The translations under genes and the position numbers were made by a program. Below are positions 8,208 to 16,829 of a stretch of 64,000 nucleotides of DNA, in pieces. Positions within the stretch are counted from its first letter, which is position 1, and each line of letters starts with the position of its first letter. This DNA comes from Streptomyces pseudovenezuelae (GTDB lineage Bacteria; Actinomycetota; Actinomycetes; Streptomycetales; Streptomycetaceae), in the NCBI RefSeq assembly GCF_029892565.1, contig NZ_JARXVH010000013.1, forward strand, positions 1 to 64,000, written 5' to 3'. The notes beneath the pieces are model-generated. The model saw only the letters and a program-made list of their open reading frames with translations, was not told the DNA's origin and searched no databases.

Positions 8208-8858
8208 CTAACGCACCTGTTCAAGGGCCTTTTCCAGGCGGGCCCGGGCATCCGCCGGCGTGATCATCTCGATGGTTCCGGCCAATGGGCCCGACATGCC
8301 CTGCAGCCAACCGCCGGTGCGCAGGTCGCCGGTGTCAACAGCTTCCCCGCCGATGCTGGCGACCAGGTCACCAACGAGTGCCTTGGCGGCGGCGTCGTCC
8401 CCGGCGACGTACACCGCGTTGTCCTCGCCCGCCGAAGGGCCCAGGCCCTTGACCAGGAACGGGATGGGCGTGGTGTTGAACGCCTTGACCAGCCACGCGC
8501 CGCGCACGAGTTCGGCGACGACCTCGCTGGAGATGCGGTCCCCGATGTCGATCAGGCCGTCGGGACCGGGCTTGCTGCGGTTGTTGGTGGTGTCGACCAC
8601 TACCACGCCGGACCAGTCCCCGACCACCGACACCGCCTCCGCGGTCCTGCCCCAGGGCGTGGCCAGAATGACGAGGTCGCTTCCCGCGACGGCGCCGGGG
8701 ACGTCGGAGGCGCTGGTGTGCTCACCGAACCGGGCCGTCAATTCGGCCAGCGACTCGGGGCCTCGGGAGTTCGCGAGCACCACGTCGTGGCCGGCCTCCA
8801 CGAAGAGACCCGTAAGAGCCTGGCCCATCCGGCCGGCGCCGATGATTCCGATCCTCAT
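8208..8858 (-). CDS. NADPH-dependent F420 reductase-like / NADP oxidoreductase
   Basis: 216 residues with an N-terminal Rossmann loop GIIGAGRMGQAL (residues 4-15), NSRGPESL as the NADP-phosphate-recognising stretch, and VKAFNTTP in the middle, the pattern of the F420H2:NADP oxidoreductase family (Pfam F420_oxidored). True F420:NADP oxidoreductases are about 220 residues. Whether this one uses F420 or reduces an organic substrate cannot be told from sequence. Its ATG overlaps the stop of the upstream ATPase gene, so it belongs to the transporter operon. Confidence 0.8.
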   Translation of the reverse strand: MRIGIIGAGRMGQALTGLFVEAGHDVVLANSRGPESLAELTARFGEHTSASDVPGAVAGSDLVILATPWGRTAEAVSVVGDWSGVVVVDTTNNRSKPGPDGLIDIGDRISSEVVAELVRGAWLVKAFNTTPIPFLVKGLGPSAGEDNAVYVAGDDAAAKALVGDLVASIGGEAVDTGDLRTGGWLQGMSGPLAGTIEMITPADARARLEKALEQVR

Positions 8859-9613
8859 TGCATTTCTCCGTCTCGTTCCTTTTCACGATCAGCAGTGGGT
8901 GTCCACTCCTGTCCCCCGAGGTAGCTGGCCTGGATCACGCTGCGATCCCGCCGTAGCGCTGCGGCGTCGTGGCTGTCACTGCCGGCACCGTGGGCCATGA
9001 GATAGGCCCGGTCGGAAATCTCCAGGGCAAGGTGCACATGCTGCTCGACCAGCAGGACGGCGCAGCCGCTCTCGTCCGCGTAGGCCCGGATCACCGGCAG
9101 CAGTTGCTCGACGATCACCGGAGCCAGTCCGAGACTGAGCTCGTCGAGCACCAGCAGTGACGGCCTGCGGGCCAGAGCACGTCCGACCGCCAGCATCTGC
9201 TGCTCGCCGCCGGAGAGGACTCCCGCCCGTCGGTCGGCGATGTGCGGCAACGCCGGGAAGTACCGGTAGGCCAGCTGCGCGTCGAGCCGTTCGCCGCGCG
9301 GCCCGAGCCTGAGATGCTCGGCCACCGTCAGCCCTCGGAACAGTCCCCGGTCCTCCGGGACGTGCGCGATGGCGCGGCACGCTCGTGCGGCGGGCGTCAG
9401 CCCGGTCAGGTCCTGCCCGTCCATCGATATCGAACCCGCCGAGGCCTTCACCAGGCCGGACAGCGCGCGCAACGTCGTGGTCTTGCCTGCCCCGTTGGGG
9501 CCCAGCAGGGCCACCACCTCACCCTTTCCGACCTCCAGATGGACATCACGAACGACATCGACGCTGCCGTAACCGGCGGTCAGACCCTCGATGCGCAGTA
9601 CTGGTTCGGTCAT
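8855..9613 (-). CDS. branched-chain-type ABC transporter ATP-binding protein (LivF-like)
   Basis: 252 residues. Walker A GPNGAGKTT (residues 38-46), signature LSGGEQQML, Walker B LLVLDEL, with the D-loop LSLGLAP and switch His in LLVEQHVHLAL. The short C-terminus and AGYGSVDVV start are typical of LivF. It pairs with LivG (9610-10392), the fused permease and the lipoprotein at 13749-15077 to import a small organic solute. Overlaps its upstream neighbour by four bases. Confidence 0.95.
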   Translation of the reverse strand: MTEPVLRIEGLTAGYGSVDVVRDVHLEVGKGEVVALLGPNGAGKTTTLRALSGLVKASAGSISMDGQDLTGLTPAARACRAIAHVPEDRGLFRGLTVAEHLRLGPRGERLDAQLAYRYFPALPHIADRRAGVLSGGEQQMLAVGRALARRPSLLVLDELSLGLAPVIVEQLLPVIRAYADESGCAVLLVEQHVHLALEISDRAYLMAHGAGSDSHDAAALRRDRSVIQASYLGGQEWTPTADREKERDGEMQ

Positions 9614-10392
9614 GGTTCCTCCCCGACCTTGATGTCGTCGGAGGCGGCCGATCCCAGATAGGCGGAGACCACTCTGGGGTCACGGCGCACGTCCGCCGGG
9701 CGACCCGTGGCGATGACCTGGCCGAACTCGATGACGACCACGTGGTCGCAGGTCGCGAACACGAGGTTGATGTCGTGGTCGATGAGCAGCATCGGGGTGC
9801 CCTGGTCGCCGAGTCGGCGCAGTTGTTTGCTGAGCTCGGCGCTCTCGTCGGTGTCCAGGCCGGCCGCCGGCTCGTCCAGCAGCACCACCTTCGGCTCACC
9901 CACGAAGGCCCGGGCCATACCGACCAGCTTGCGCTGCCCCTCCGAGAGCTCGCCGGGCATCGCCTCGGCGAGGTCCACGATGCCGAGCGCCTCCAGGGCG
10001 TGGCCCACCGAGGGCTTGGTCGCCTCGGCGTTGGCCAGCAGTTCTCGGAGCGTCGTCCAGAGCGTGGGCCGACGGGCGGCGACAGCCAGGTTCTCCGCCA
10101 CCGTGAGGGCGTCGAAGAGCTCGACGGCCTGCCACGTCCGGCCGAGCCCCGCCCGCACTCGGGCGTGCGGGCGCATCCGCCCGACGTCACGGCCGGCCAC
10201 CTCCACGCTGCCCGTGCACCGCGCGAAACCGGTCACGGCGTCGATGAACGTGGTCTTCCCCGCGCCGTTGGGGCCGATCAGTCCCACGATCTGGCCGGGA
10301 CCCACTTCGATGTCGACGCCGGAGAGCGCCTGCACCCCGCCGTACCGGACACTGATACCGCGCGCGGACAGAACAGGACTCGGCATACTCAC
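9610..10392 (-). CDS. branched-chain-type ABC transporter ATP-binding protein (LivG-like)
   Basis: 260 residues. Walker A GPNGAGKTT, signature LSEGQRKLV, Walker B VVLLDEP and switch loop LLIDHDINLVF. It overlaps livF and the permease gene by four bases on each side, so stoichiometric expression is likely. The signature has Glu in place of the usual Gly (LSEGQ), seen in some LivG proteins. Confidence 0.95.
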   Translation of the reverse strand: MSMPSPVLSARGISVRYGGVQALSGVDIEVGPGQIVGLIGPNGAGKTTFIDAVTGFARCTGSVEVAGRDVGRMRPHARVRAGLGRTWQAVELFDALTVAENLAVAARRPTLWTTLRELLANAEATKPSVGHALEALGIVDLAEAMPGELSEGQRKLVGMARAFVGEPKVVLLDEPAAGLDTDESAELSKQLRRLGDQGTPMLLIDHDINLVFATCDHVVVIEFGQVIATGRPADVRRDPRVVSAYLGSAASDDIKVGEEP

Positions 10393-12377
10393 ACCCCTCC
10401 CTGCGGCTTGGCGCCCACCGCGGTCAGCGCCTTGGCCGCGCGTGAGGCACGCGCTCGTCGCTCCCGCTTCGTCGCCGAGGCCACCAGGAGCCCGTCGGGG
10501 CAGAACCTCAGCTGGATGAGCAGGCCGGTCCCAATGATGAGCTGCATGTAGACGGAGACCCGGTTCTCCGGCAGGACCCAGGTCTGGAGGATGAGCGGGA
10601 TCACCGCGCCGGCGGCGCCGAATCCGGCGAGCACCCCGCCCTGGACCAGCGTCACTCCCAGGACGTAGACACTCGCGACCAGGGAGAGTGCGCTCATGGT
10701 GCCGTAGCTGTTCGCCGACACCGTGCGGAAGTCGTAGGCGTACATCACGCCGGCGACGCTGGCCAGGAAGGACGCGATGGCGAAGCCCTGGATCTTGACG
10801 GCCCGCACGTTGACGCCCGCGGCCGCGGCAGCGCGTTCGTTCGAGCGCACGGCCAGCATGCGGCGCCCCAGGTCTCCCCTGCGCAGATTCGCCACGAACA
10901 GGTAGAGCACCACGGTCACCACCAGCGCCAGCAGGCCGAAGACCGGACTGGGCAGCGACCCGTCCAGGCCACGGAAGGAGGCGTCGGTGCCGAGGTTGAG
11001 GCCGAACAGCGTCGGTGACTCGACAGAAGCGCCTGACTGGCCGCCGCCCCAGTCCGGATTGGCGAAGACGAACTGTTCGATGGCGATCGCGGCGGCCAGG
11101 GTCACCACGACCAGCGTGACTCCCCGCACCCTCAGCGCACTGGCACCGATGAGCACCCCGAGCACGGTCGCCACGGCGATCGCCAGGATCGGGCCCAGCG
11201 GAAAGCCGATGCCGTACGCGGCCTCAAGGTGCGAGAGCGCGAATCCGGCGACGCCGGCCAGCGCCAGCTGCACGACCGAGAGCTGACCGACGTAGCCCAT
11301 GATCACCACGAAGGAGAGACACAGGACGGTGGCCACCAGGCCGGTCGTGACGGCCTGTCGGAAGTCGGAGGGAAGTACCACGAGTGCCACGGCACACGCG
11401 ATGGCCACCGGGGCGACCCGCGCGGCGAGCCGGTCCTGGTCGGGCACCATCGGCAGGGACCGTTCCACCAGGTCGCCGCGGAGCGGAAGGCTGGAGCCCC
11501 GCCACCACAGGGCGATGACGATGAGGAGGAACTCGGCCACCTGCTGCACACCCGGAACCGCGGAGCCGTTCTGGGTCGGGAACCACGACTCGTTCGACGC
11601 CTGGTAGAGCAACGACTCGCTGATCCCGATGAGCAGGCTGACGGCACACGCGATGCCGAACGAGGTGAACCGCGCGAACAGCGCCGCGGCCAGCGCCGGA
11701 ATGATCAGCAGGGGCAGGGTCGTGGCGCTCAGCCCGACGATGGACGCCGCCAGGATTCCCACGAACCCGGTGGCCACATGCCCGAGGACGGAGTTGCCCA
11801 GCGAGATGACGTTCGGCGACAGCCCGGCGAGAGCGGCCGAACTCTCGCTCTCCGAGGCGGCCCGCGTCGCGAGCCCGAAGCGGGTGAAGCGGTAGAGGGC
11901 GGCGAGCCCGGCTGCCAGCACCACCACGATCCCGGCCAGGATGAACTGCGCTTCGGGCACCGCCACGCCGAAGACGGACACCACGTCGCTGGTGAGCACC
12001 GACGGGCTGTTCAGCGGCGAGGTGCCGAAGATCAGCAGGACCAGCGCCTGAGTCAGCAGCAGAACGCCCATGGACGCCACGAGCTTGGCGAGCGGGGAGG
12101 CGCTGCGCAGCGGTCTGACGGCCACCAACTCCACGACCACGGCGTAGAGGGCCATGAACAGCAGCGTCAGGATGATCGCCGGGACGGTCTGCAGCGCGAA
12201 CCCGAAGAACCCGGTTCGCACCGCCCAGAACACATAGCCGGCGACCATGACCGTCGCCCCCGCCGCCAGGTTGATGGTCCCGCTGCCTCGCCAGCTCAGC
12301 ACCACGCCCAGCGCGATGCCGGCGATGACCGCACCCGAACCAAGCCCCAGCAGCGCGAACAGAACAACTGTCTGCAT
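10389..12377 (-). CDS. fused LivH-LivM branched-chain-type ABC permease
   Basis: 662 residues, about the sum of LivH (300) and LivM (330-350). Residues about 1-290 match LivH: ALLGLGSGAVIAGIALG, EASSALAGLSPNVISLGNSVLGHV region near residue 185. Residues about 310-620 match LivM: VIMGYVGQLSVVQLALAGVAGF and RMLAVRSNERAAAAAGVN, the EAA-type cytoplasmic loop that contacts the ATPase. Roughly 15-17 hydrophobic segments are visible. Both transmembrane subunits are thus supplied by one polypeptide, which fixes the hetero-pair. Such fusions occur in actinobacteria. Confidence 0.93.
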   Translation of the reverse strand: MQTVVLFALLGLGSGAVIAGIALGVVLSWRGSGTINLAAGATVMVAGYVFWAVRTGFFGFALQTVPAIILTLLFMALYAVVVELVAVRPLRSASPLAKLVASMGVLLLTQALVLLIFGTSPLNSPSVLTSDVVSVFGVAVPEAQFILAGIVVVLAAGLAALYRFTRFGLATRAASESESSAALAGLSPNVISLGNSVLGHVATGFVGILAASIVGLSATTLPLLIIPALAAALFARFTSFGIACAVSLLIGISESLLYQASNESWFPTQNGSAVPGVQQVAEFLLIVIALWWRGSSLPLRGDLVERSLPMVPDQDRLAARVAPVAIACAVALVVLPSDFRQAVTTGLVATVLCLSFVVIMGYVGQLSVVQLALAGVAGFALSHLEAAYGIGFPLGPILAIAVATVLGVLIGASALRVRGVTLVVVTLAAAIAIEQFVFANPDWGGGQSGASVESPTLFGLNLGTDASFRGLDGSLPSPVFGLLALVVTVVLYLFVANLRRGDLGRRMLAVRSNERAAAAAGVNVRAVKIQGFAIASFLASVAGVMYAYDFRTVSANSYGTMSALSLVASVYVLGVTLVQGGVLAGFGAAGAVIPLILQTWVLPENRVSVYMQLIIGTGLLIQLRFCPDGLLVASATKRERRARASRAAKALTAVGAKPQGGV

Positions 12378-12406
12378 AAACTCACTCCTTCAGCCGTGCC
12401 GCCGGC

Positions 12407-13654
12407 TCAGACGAGCCCATCGGCCTTCAGGCCGAAGTGCTCCTGAGCCAGTGCGGTGGCGAAGGTCTCCCACTGCAACCCGACATTGGTCCGTGCCGTG
12501 GAGATGTCGCGGTAGTACCGCTGCATACGCGAGCCGTTGCGCCCTCCTTCGCTGGTTCCGGAGGTGCGGAACAGCAGCTCGACCGCTTCCCAGGCGAGGT
12601 TGACGGCGTGATGGGTGCTGGCGTGGATGCGCATCAGCCGCTCCGGGGCGAAACCCGTGTCGTCGACAACCGCCTCCCGGCAGAGTTCCATGTAGAACTC
12701 GCTGCTGCGCAGGAGCACGTCCTCCGCCGCGCTGGCCTTGCCGCTGGCCAGACCCCAGTAGCGCTGGTAGTCGGCGGTCTGGAACCGTGGAACGCCGCGC
12801 GGTCCGGGAGTCCTCTTGGCGCGGATGATCCGCTCGTACTCATCCAGCGCGGCATAGGCACAGCCCACCAGCACCGACGTGATCTCCAGCTGGAGGTAAC
12901 CCATCGAGTGGCCGGCGTACATGGGATTCCCGTGCAGGCGGTATCCGGGCGTGGCCGGCTTGCCGCCGAACCCCAGCGGGTTTCCCCGGACCAGGAACTC
13001 GTCGGGTATCACGGCTGCGTCGACCCGGATGCTGTTGGAGCCGCTGCCGCGCATCCCGAACGAACGGTGCCGCCAGTCGTCCATCAGCGTCCAGTCCGCG
13101 CGCGGCACCAGCGCCAGCCCCTGGTCACCCGTCGCACCGTCGCCCTCGTCGAGGCGGACCGCGAGCATCGCGTGGGTGGAGTACGGCGAGCCCGAGCAGT
13201 AGTCCCACGTCCCCGCGATCCGCCACGAACCCTGCTCGGTACGCGTGGCCGTGCCCATCGGGATACCGCGCATGGGTGCGGCGAAGTCCCCGTGGGGCCC
13301 GATGGCGCCGGACTGGGCGGCCTCGCCGTACAGCCCTCCGATCTGCAGGCCGTGCCCGGCCGCGAGGCACAGGCCCCAACCGGTGCCGGGACATCCGCGG
13401 GCGATCTCCACGATCACGCGGAGGAACGTGGGTACGTCGAACTCGTAGCCGCCGTACCGGCGCGGCAGGAGAGTCCGGTAGAAGCCGGCCTCGCGGAAGA
13501 GCTCATGGGTCTCGGGCGAGTAGGCGCCCCGCTCCTCCGTCGCTTCCTGCTCACCGAGCAGTCGGTCCCGAAAGGACGCCGCGCTGTGCACCAGGTCTTC
13601 GGGGCGTGGGTTCGGCTCACGGGGCCGGATCGTGGCGCTCGCTGGGGCGCTCAT
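12407..13654 (-). CDS. acyl-CoA-dehydrogenase-fold flavin monooxygenase
   Basis: 415 residues from the ATG at 13654 behind GAGGAGACACC; open frame further upstream is not coding. It follows the acyl-CoA dehydrogenase layout: helical N-domain (residues 1-125), beta-domain with WRIAGTWDYCSGSPYSTH and MRGSGSNSIRVD, helical C-domain ending in a His-rich stretch HASTHHAVNLAWEAVELLFRTSGTS. The His-x-x-x-Asp/Glu pattern and the lack of the usual catalytic Glu resemble class D flavin monooxygenases (HsaA, DszC, HpaB-like C2), which take FMNH2 or FADH2 from a separate reductase. The flavin reductase at 3042-3590 shares the operator and is the likely partner. It stands between the solute-binding protein and permease genes. 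Confidence 0.85.
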   Translation of the reverse strand: MSAPASATIRPREPNPRPEDLVHSAASFRDRLLGEQEATEERGAYSPETHELFREAGFYRTLLPRRYGGYEFDVPTFLRVIVEIARGCPGTGWGLCLAAGHGLQIGGLYGEAAQSGAIGPHGDFAAPMRGIPMGTATRTEQGSWRIAGTWDYCSGSPYSTHAMLAVRLDEGDGATGDQGLALVPRADWTLMDDWRHRSFGMRGSGSNSIRVDAAVIPDEFLVRGNPLGFGGKPATPGYRLHGNPMYAGHSMGYLQLEITSVLVGCAYAALDEYERIIRAKRTPGPRGVPRFQTADYQRYWGLASGKASAAEDVLLRSSEFYMELCREAVVDDTGFAPERLMRIHASTHHAVNLAWEAVELLFRTSGTSEGGRNGSRMQRYYRDISTARTNVGLQWETFATALAQEHFGLKADGLV

Positions 13655-13748
13655 GGTGTCTCCTCGTCTTCGCCCGCCGTCGTGCGGGCACGGGTGGTCT
13701 TCAAGGGGTTGATCGTGGTTGTGTGGGGGGACGACGTGCCGTCGGCCG

Positions 13749-15077
13749 TCAGAGTCCTGATGGGGTGATCCAGTCGGTGGCCGCGGAGAAGGTGTTGCCA
13801 CCGGTGTGCTCGAAGACCCGGCTCTGGGCGCCGCAGAGTCCCGGCTGGTCGCTGTAGGCACCGCACTTGACCGTCTCGCTGCCCAGGAGCATCGGGCCCG
13901 AGAACGACCGGGCGGACTTCGCCACGGTCTTCGTGGTCGCGTCCGCGCCACCGGCCGCGTTGAGGAACTTCGTCGCTGTCATGACCAGGCTCCAGGCGAG
14001 CGTCGCGTCGGAGTCGGTCTGGGCGCCCGCGCTCAGCGACGCGGCCTGCGACTGCTTGAGGTAGGCCCGCACATCGGTGAGGGAGGTGTCGGCGACGTTG
14101 GTCTGCGTCGACAGTTGCAGCCACTTGGGCGCTTCACCGCCCAGTCCCTGGGCGACGGCCTTGGAGAAGCAGAAGGAGCCGGTCGACACGATCGGAGCCT
14201 TGACCGCCAGGGAGTCCAGCGCCTTCGCCGCCGAGATGCAGTTCGGCGGTGACGACACCAGCGGTACGACCGCGTCGGCCGTCTGGATGCCGGCGGCGAC
14301 CGCGGCCGCGGTGAGGTTGGTCGTGGACGGGTCGAACCCGACCGCCTTGAGCTTGATGCCGAGCTTGTTCAGGTCCTTGCGGAGCACGTCCACGCCGCCG
14401 ATGCTCTGTGCGTCCTGCGGATAGACGACGGCCACGCGTTTGGCCTTGACCTTGTCGTCGAGGTAGGTCGCCAGCCCCCCGAAGATGGAGTCGGGGTTGC
14501 CGTTGAAGATGAAGACGTTCTTGCCCGTGGCGTCCGGCGCGCTGATCGAGTTCGACATCAGGATGGGCTTGCTGCCCTGGACGACCGCCCGCATGGACTG
14601 GCCGCCGTTGATCAGTGTGCCGACGAGGACCGCCTTGATGTCGTCGTCGTTGGCCATCTTCAGTCCGCAGGAATTGCCCTCCTGCTCGCTGTCCACCACG
14701 TAGCAGGTGCTCAGTTCGAGCGGATGCCCGTCGATCCCGCCGAGTTTCTCGTTGATGTACTTCACCGCCGCCCGGGCTGCGAGTGTGGCGTTCGGGTATT
14801 CCAGCGACCCGCCCTGCTGGTTGACCCATCCGATCTTCACCGGCGAGAGGCCGGTGTCGGCGGCCCCCGACTTGCCTCCGGTGTAGGCGGCCAGATCCGT
14901 CACTGCCCAGGGGTCCGCGGAGCTGGAGCTCCTGGGAGAGGTGTTCCCGGCTGTCGTGGCGGTGGTGTCCGCGTCGGCGCACCCGCCAGCGACGAGACCG
15001 AGCAGCACGCTCAGTCCGGTGACAGCGATCCTTGTGCGCCGACCGACCGGATTGTCTGCAAACACGTTTTGGGACAT
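13749..15077 (-). CDS. ABC transporter substrate-binding lipoprotein (LivJ/K-like)
   Basis: 442 residues from the ATG at 15077, chosen because AGGAGTCGCAC precedes it. Signal peptide with twin Arg near residues 13-14, hydrophobic core, and lipobox LVAGGC with Cys33 as lipidation site. The mature part is a type I periplasmic-binding fold (Peripla_BP_6): PVKIGWVNQQGGSLEYPNA, INEKLGGIDGHPLEL, AVVYPQDAQSIGGVDVLRKD. It is the first gene of the operon that ends with the CoA transferase and is preceded by operator site 2. It should capture the aromatic or organic-acid substrate outside the membrane; the ligand is unknown. Confidence 0.93.
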   Translation of the reverse strand: MSQNVFADNPVGRRTRIAVTGLSVLLGLVAGGCADADTTATTAGNTSPRSSSSADPWAVTDLAAYTGGKSGAADTGLSPVKIGWVNQQGGSLEYPNATLAARAAVKYINEKLGGIDGHPLELSTCYVVDSEQEGNSCGLKMANDDDIKAVLVGTLINGGQSMRAVVQGSKPILMSNSISAPDATGKNVFIFNGNPDSIFGGLATYLDDKVKAKRVAVVYPQDAQSIGGVDVLRKDLNKLGIKLKAVGFDPSTTNLTAAAVAAGIQTADAVVPLVSSPPNCISAAKALDSLAVKAPIVSTGSFCFSKAVAQGLGGEAPKWLQLSTQTNVADTSLTDVRAYLKQSQAASLSAGAQTDSDATLAWSLVMTATKFLNAAGGADATTKTVAKSARSFSGPMLLGSETVKCGAYSDQPGLCGAQSRVFEHTGGNTFSAATDWITPSGL

Positions 15078-15144
15078 GTGCGACTCCTTGCTTCCCGCAA
15101 ATCCGTCCGGGGGCGGCGGATGAGACCTCAAGGGGGTCAGATGC

Positions 15145-15169
15145 GGAAACTCATTCCGCTAGATGGAAT
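15145..15169 (-). promoter_or_regulatory. IclR-type operator, site 2
   Basis: On the plus strand: GGAA, four bases, ATTCC, seven bases (GCTAGAT), GGAAT, the same 25-base spacing as site 1; 19 of 25 bases match site 1 (GATGGAAT at the end is identical). It lies 68 bases upstream of the solute-binding-protein start and just downstream of a possible promoter. Relative to transcription it is in the opposite orientation to sites 1 and 3. Confidence 0.7.
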
Positions 15170-15176
15170 GCGGCGA

Positions 15177-15204
15177 ACGTAGCAGCGTGACCGGAGCCAC
15201 ACAA
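15177..15204 (-). promoter_or_regulatory. probable promoter of the Liv transporter operon
   Basis: On the minus strand TTGTGT, a 16-base spacer and CTACGT. The match is weaker than the two sister promoters, but the position just before the operator is the same. Confidence 0.45.
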
Positions 15205-15207
15205 GAG

Positions 15208-15519
15208 TTACGGCAGGGTTTCCAGTTCCGAACGCACCGGGGCACGCCCTTCGGCCGCGAGGTCCGCCTGGGCCTCCGGGCTTTCGAGTGCCGCCGTGAT
15301 GGCTCGCACCAGTTCCCACGCCGAGGCGGCGCTGAGTTCGACCCCGACCCGAGCGCCTACGCCGGCGTCAGGATTGACGAAATCGATGATCAACGCGTGG
15401 TCGTACGGAGCACTGACGGGGTGGTCGTAGAAGACGTTGGCCCGCGTCACCCTCAGCCAGTCCGGCACTCCCCGCGCCGCTCCCGTGATGCCGATCTGCT
15501 CGGTCATCCAAGTGCACAT
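15208..15519 (-). CDS. DUF6295-like small protein
   Basis: 103 residues from the ATG at 15519 behind AAGGAGGAAGGT. Begins MCTWMTEQIGITGAARG, then VTRANVFYDHPVSAPYDHA and ARVGVELSAASAWELVRAI. The MCTY/W...G.A+G...DHP...H layout is that of the small actinobacterial family annotated DUF6295, function unknown. It is the last gene of the MhpA-like/VOC/dienelactone hydrolase operon. The several His and Asp residues (DHP, DH) could bind metal, but I see no proven motif. Confidence 0.7.
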   Translation of the reverse strand: MCTWMTEQIGITGAARGVPDWLRVTRANVFYDHPVSAPYDHALIIDFVNPDAGVGARVGVELSAASAWELVRAITAALESPEAQADLAAEGRAPVRSELETLP

Positions 15520-15530
15520 ACCTTCCTCCT

Positions 15531-16274
15531 TCAGCGCAGGTGCTCGTCGTAGAACGCGTAGACCCGCTCCCACCCGTCCACGGCCTGCTCCTGCCGGTAG
15601 TTGGGTTTGTCCGAGGCGAAGAACGCGTGGCCGGCACCGTCGTAGCGGAAGAACTCGAACGACTTCCCATGCTTCGTCAGCACGCGTTCGATCTCGTCCA
15701 CCTGCTCCGGGGTGGGGTTGAGATCCTCGTTGCCGAAGATCCCCAGAAGCGGCATCGCCATGTCCGGCGCGCGATGGATGACGCCCTTCGGCGCCGGACC
15801 CGGGCGACTGGGATCGGGGGGTTGCGGGAGGATGCTGCCGCCCCAGCAGTCCACCGCCGCGTCAAGCGAGGGCACGTCGCAGGCCGCCAGGAACGCCTGC
15901 CGTCCGCCGGAGCAGAAACCGATCACCCCGACCTTGCCATTGGCGCCCGGTTGCGCCCGCAAGTACGCTGCGGCGCCGGCGATGTCACCCATCACCTGGT
16001 CGTTCGGCATCGCCTTGGCGAGCCCTTCCGCACGGGCAGCGGCGGCGACGTCCGCCCAGTGCCCGGGACCGCGCCGGTGATAGAGGTGCGGAGAGATGGC
16101 CGTGTAGCCCTGGGAGGCGAAGGTCCGCACCACCTCCTTGCACCACGGGTCGAGTCCCGGTGCGTGGTGGAGCACCACGACTCCGGGAGTCGGCTCGGTG
16201 GTCACGGGCCGGGCGAGGTAGCCCTCGATGACGGTGTCCCCGTGGCCGGCGAATCCGACGACCTCGGCAATCAT
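15531..16274 (-). CDS. dienelactone hydrolase-family protein
   Basis: 247 residues from the ATG at 16274 behind GAAGGAAGG; a TTG four codons earlier is possible. Alpha/beta-hydrolase fold with nucleophile Cys121 in GFCSGGR, acid Asp184 in GNEDLNP and His216 in GAGHAFF, the Cys-Asp-His triad of dienelactone hydrolases. Family members open lactones formed after ring cleavage of (chloro)catechols, though paralogues act on other esters. It follows the monooxygenase and VOC genes in the same operon. The exact lactone is not predictable. Confidence 0.92.
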   Translation of the reverse strand: MIAEVVGFAGHGDTVIEGYLARPVTTEPTPGVVVLHHAPGLDPWCKEVVRTFASQGYTAISPHLYHRRGPGHWADVAAAARAEGLAKAMPNDQVMGDIAGAAAYLRAQPGANGKVGVIGFCSGGRQAFLAACDVPSLDAAVDCWGGSILPQPPDPSRPGPAPKGVIHRAPDMAMPLLGIFGNEDLNPTPEQVDEIERVLTKHGKSFEFFRYDGAGHAFFASDKPNYRQEQAVDGWERVYAFYDEHLR

Positions 16275-16317
16275 GCCTTCCTTCAAGGACGTTCTCCTCT
16301 CAGGAGTCCGGACACGA

Positions 16318-16776
16318 TCACGCGGACGCCTTCATGTCGTCCAGCAGGCCGAGCAGTTCCGCCTCGGTCAGGGACAGGTCGATCGGCTGGCTGTAGGGCT
16401 GCGGCCAGTCGATGCCCGTGTGCCAGTAGACCTCGACACGGTTGTCCTCCGGATCGCGGAAGTAGCATCCGATCGCGTTGCCGTGGTTGTTGACATGGTC
16501 GATCGAGTACTTCCGCTCGACGATCTGCGCGTAGAACTCCCGCAGGTCCGACAGCGACTGGACCACGAAGGACAGCTGTTGCGGGTCGGTGTGCCGCTCC
16601 TTGTCCTTCGCCAGGAGCAGCTCGTGGTGCTCCTCGCCGGGACGCGAGCTCAGGAAGACGCGCCGCTCGTCGCGGTCGGTCACGGTCATACCGAGGAAGC
16701 CCGAGTAGAAGTCGAGCATGACCTCCGGATCGGTGACGAACAGACCGACGTGGCCGAGGCGGGTGACCTTGGGCAT
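16318..16776 (-). CDS. VOC-family protein, one-domain extradiol dioxygenase-like
   Basis: 152 residues from the ATG at 16776. Two beta-alpha-beta-beta-beta modules: GHVGLFVTDPEVMLDFY at the start, EEHHELLL (residues 48-55), HGNAIGCYFRDPEDNRVEVY in the second half. His9 and Glu115 (EVY) fit the metal ligands of type I extradiol dioxygenases, but where its paralogue at 52796 has the second ligand His70, this protein has Gln67. It may use a His of the EEHHE motif instead, or be a non-dioxygenase VOC enzyme. It sits directly after the MhpA-like hydroxylase, the usual context for ring cleavage. Confidence 0.82.
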   Translation of the reverse strand: MPKVTRLGHVGLFVTDPEVMLDFYSGFLGMTVTDRDERRVFLSSRPGEEHHELLLAKDKERHTDPQQLSFVVQSLSDLREFYAQIVERKYSIDHVNNHGNAIGCYFRDPEDNRVEVYWHTGIDWPQPYSQPIDLSLTEAELLGLLDDMKASA

Positions 16777-16829
16777 GAAGAGACTCCTTGTGCGGTGGGG
16801 TGGTGACCTGCGGCGCCGAGCGGCGCGAT

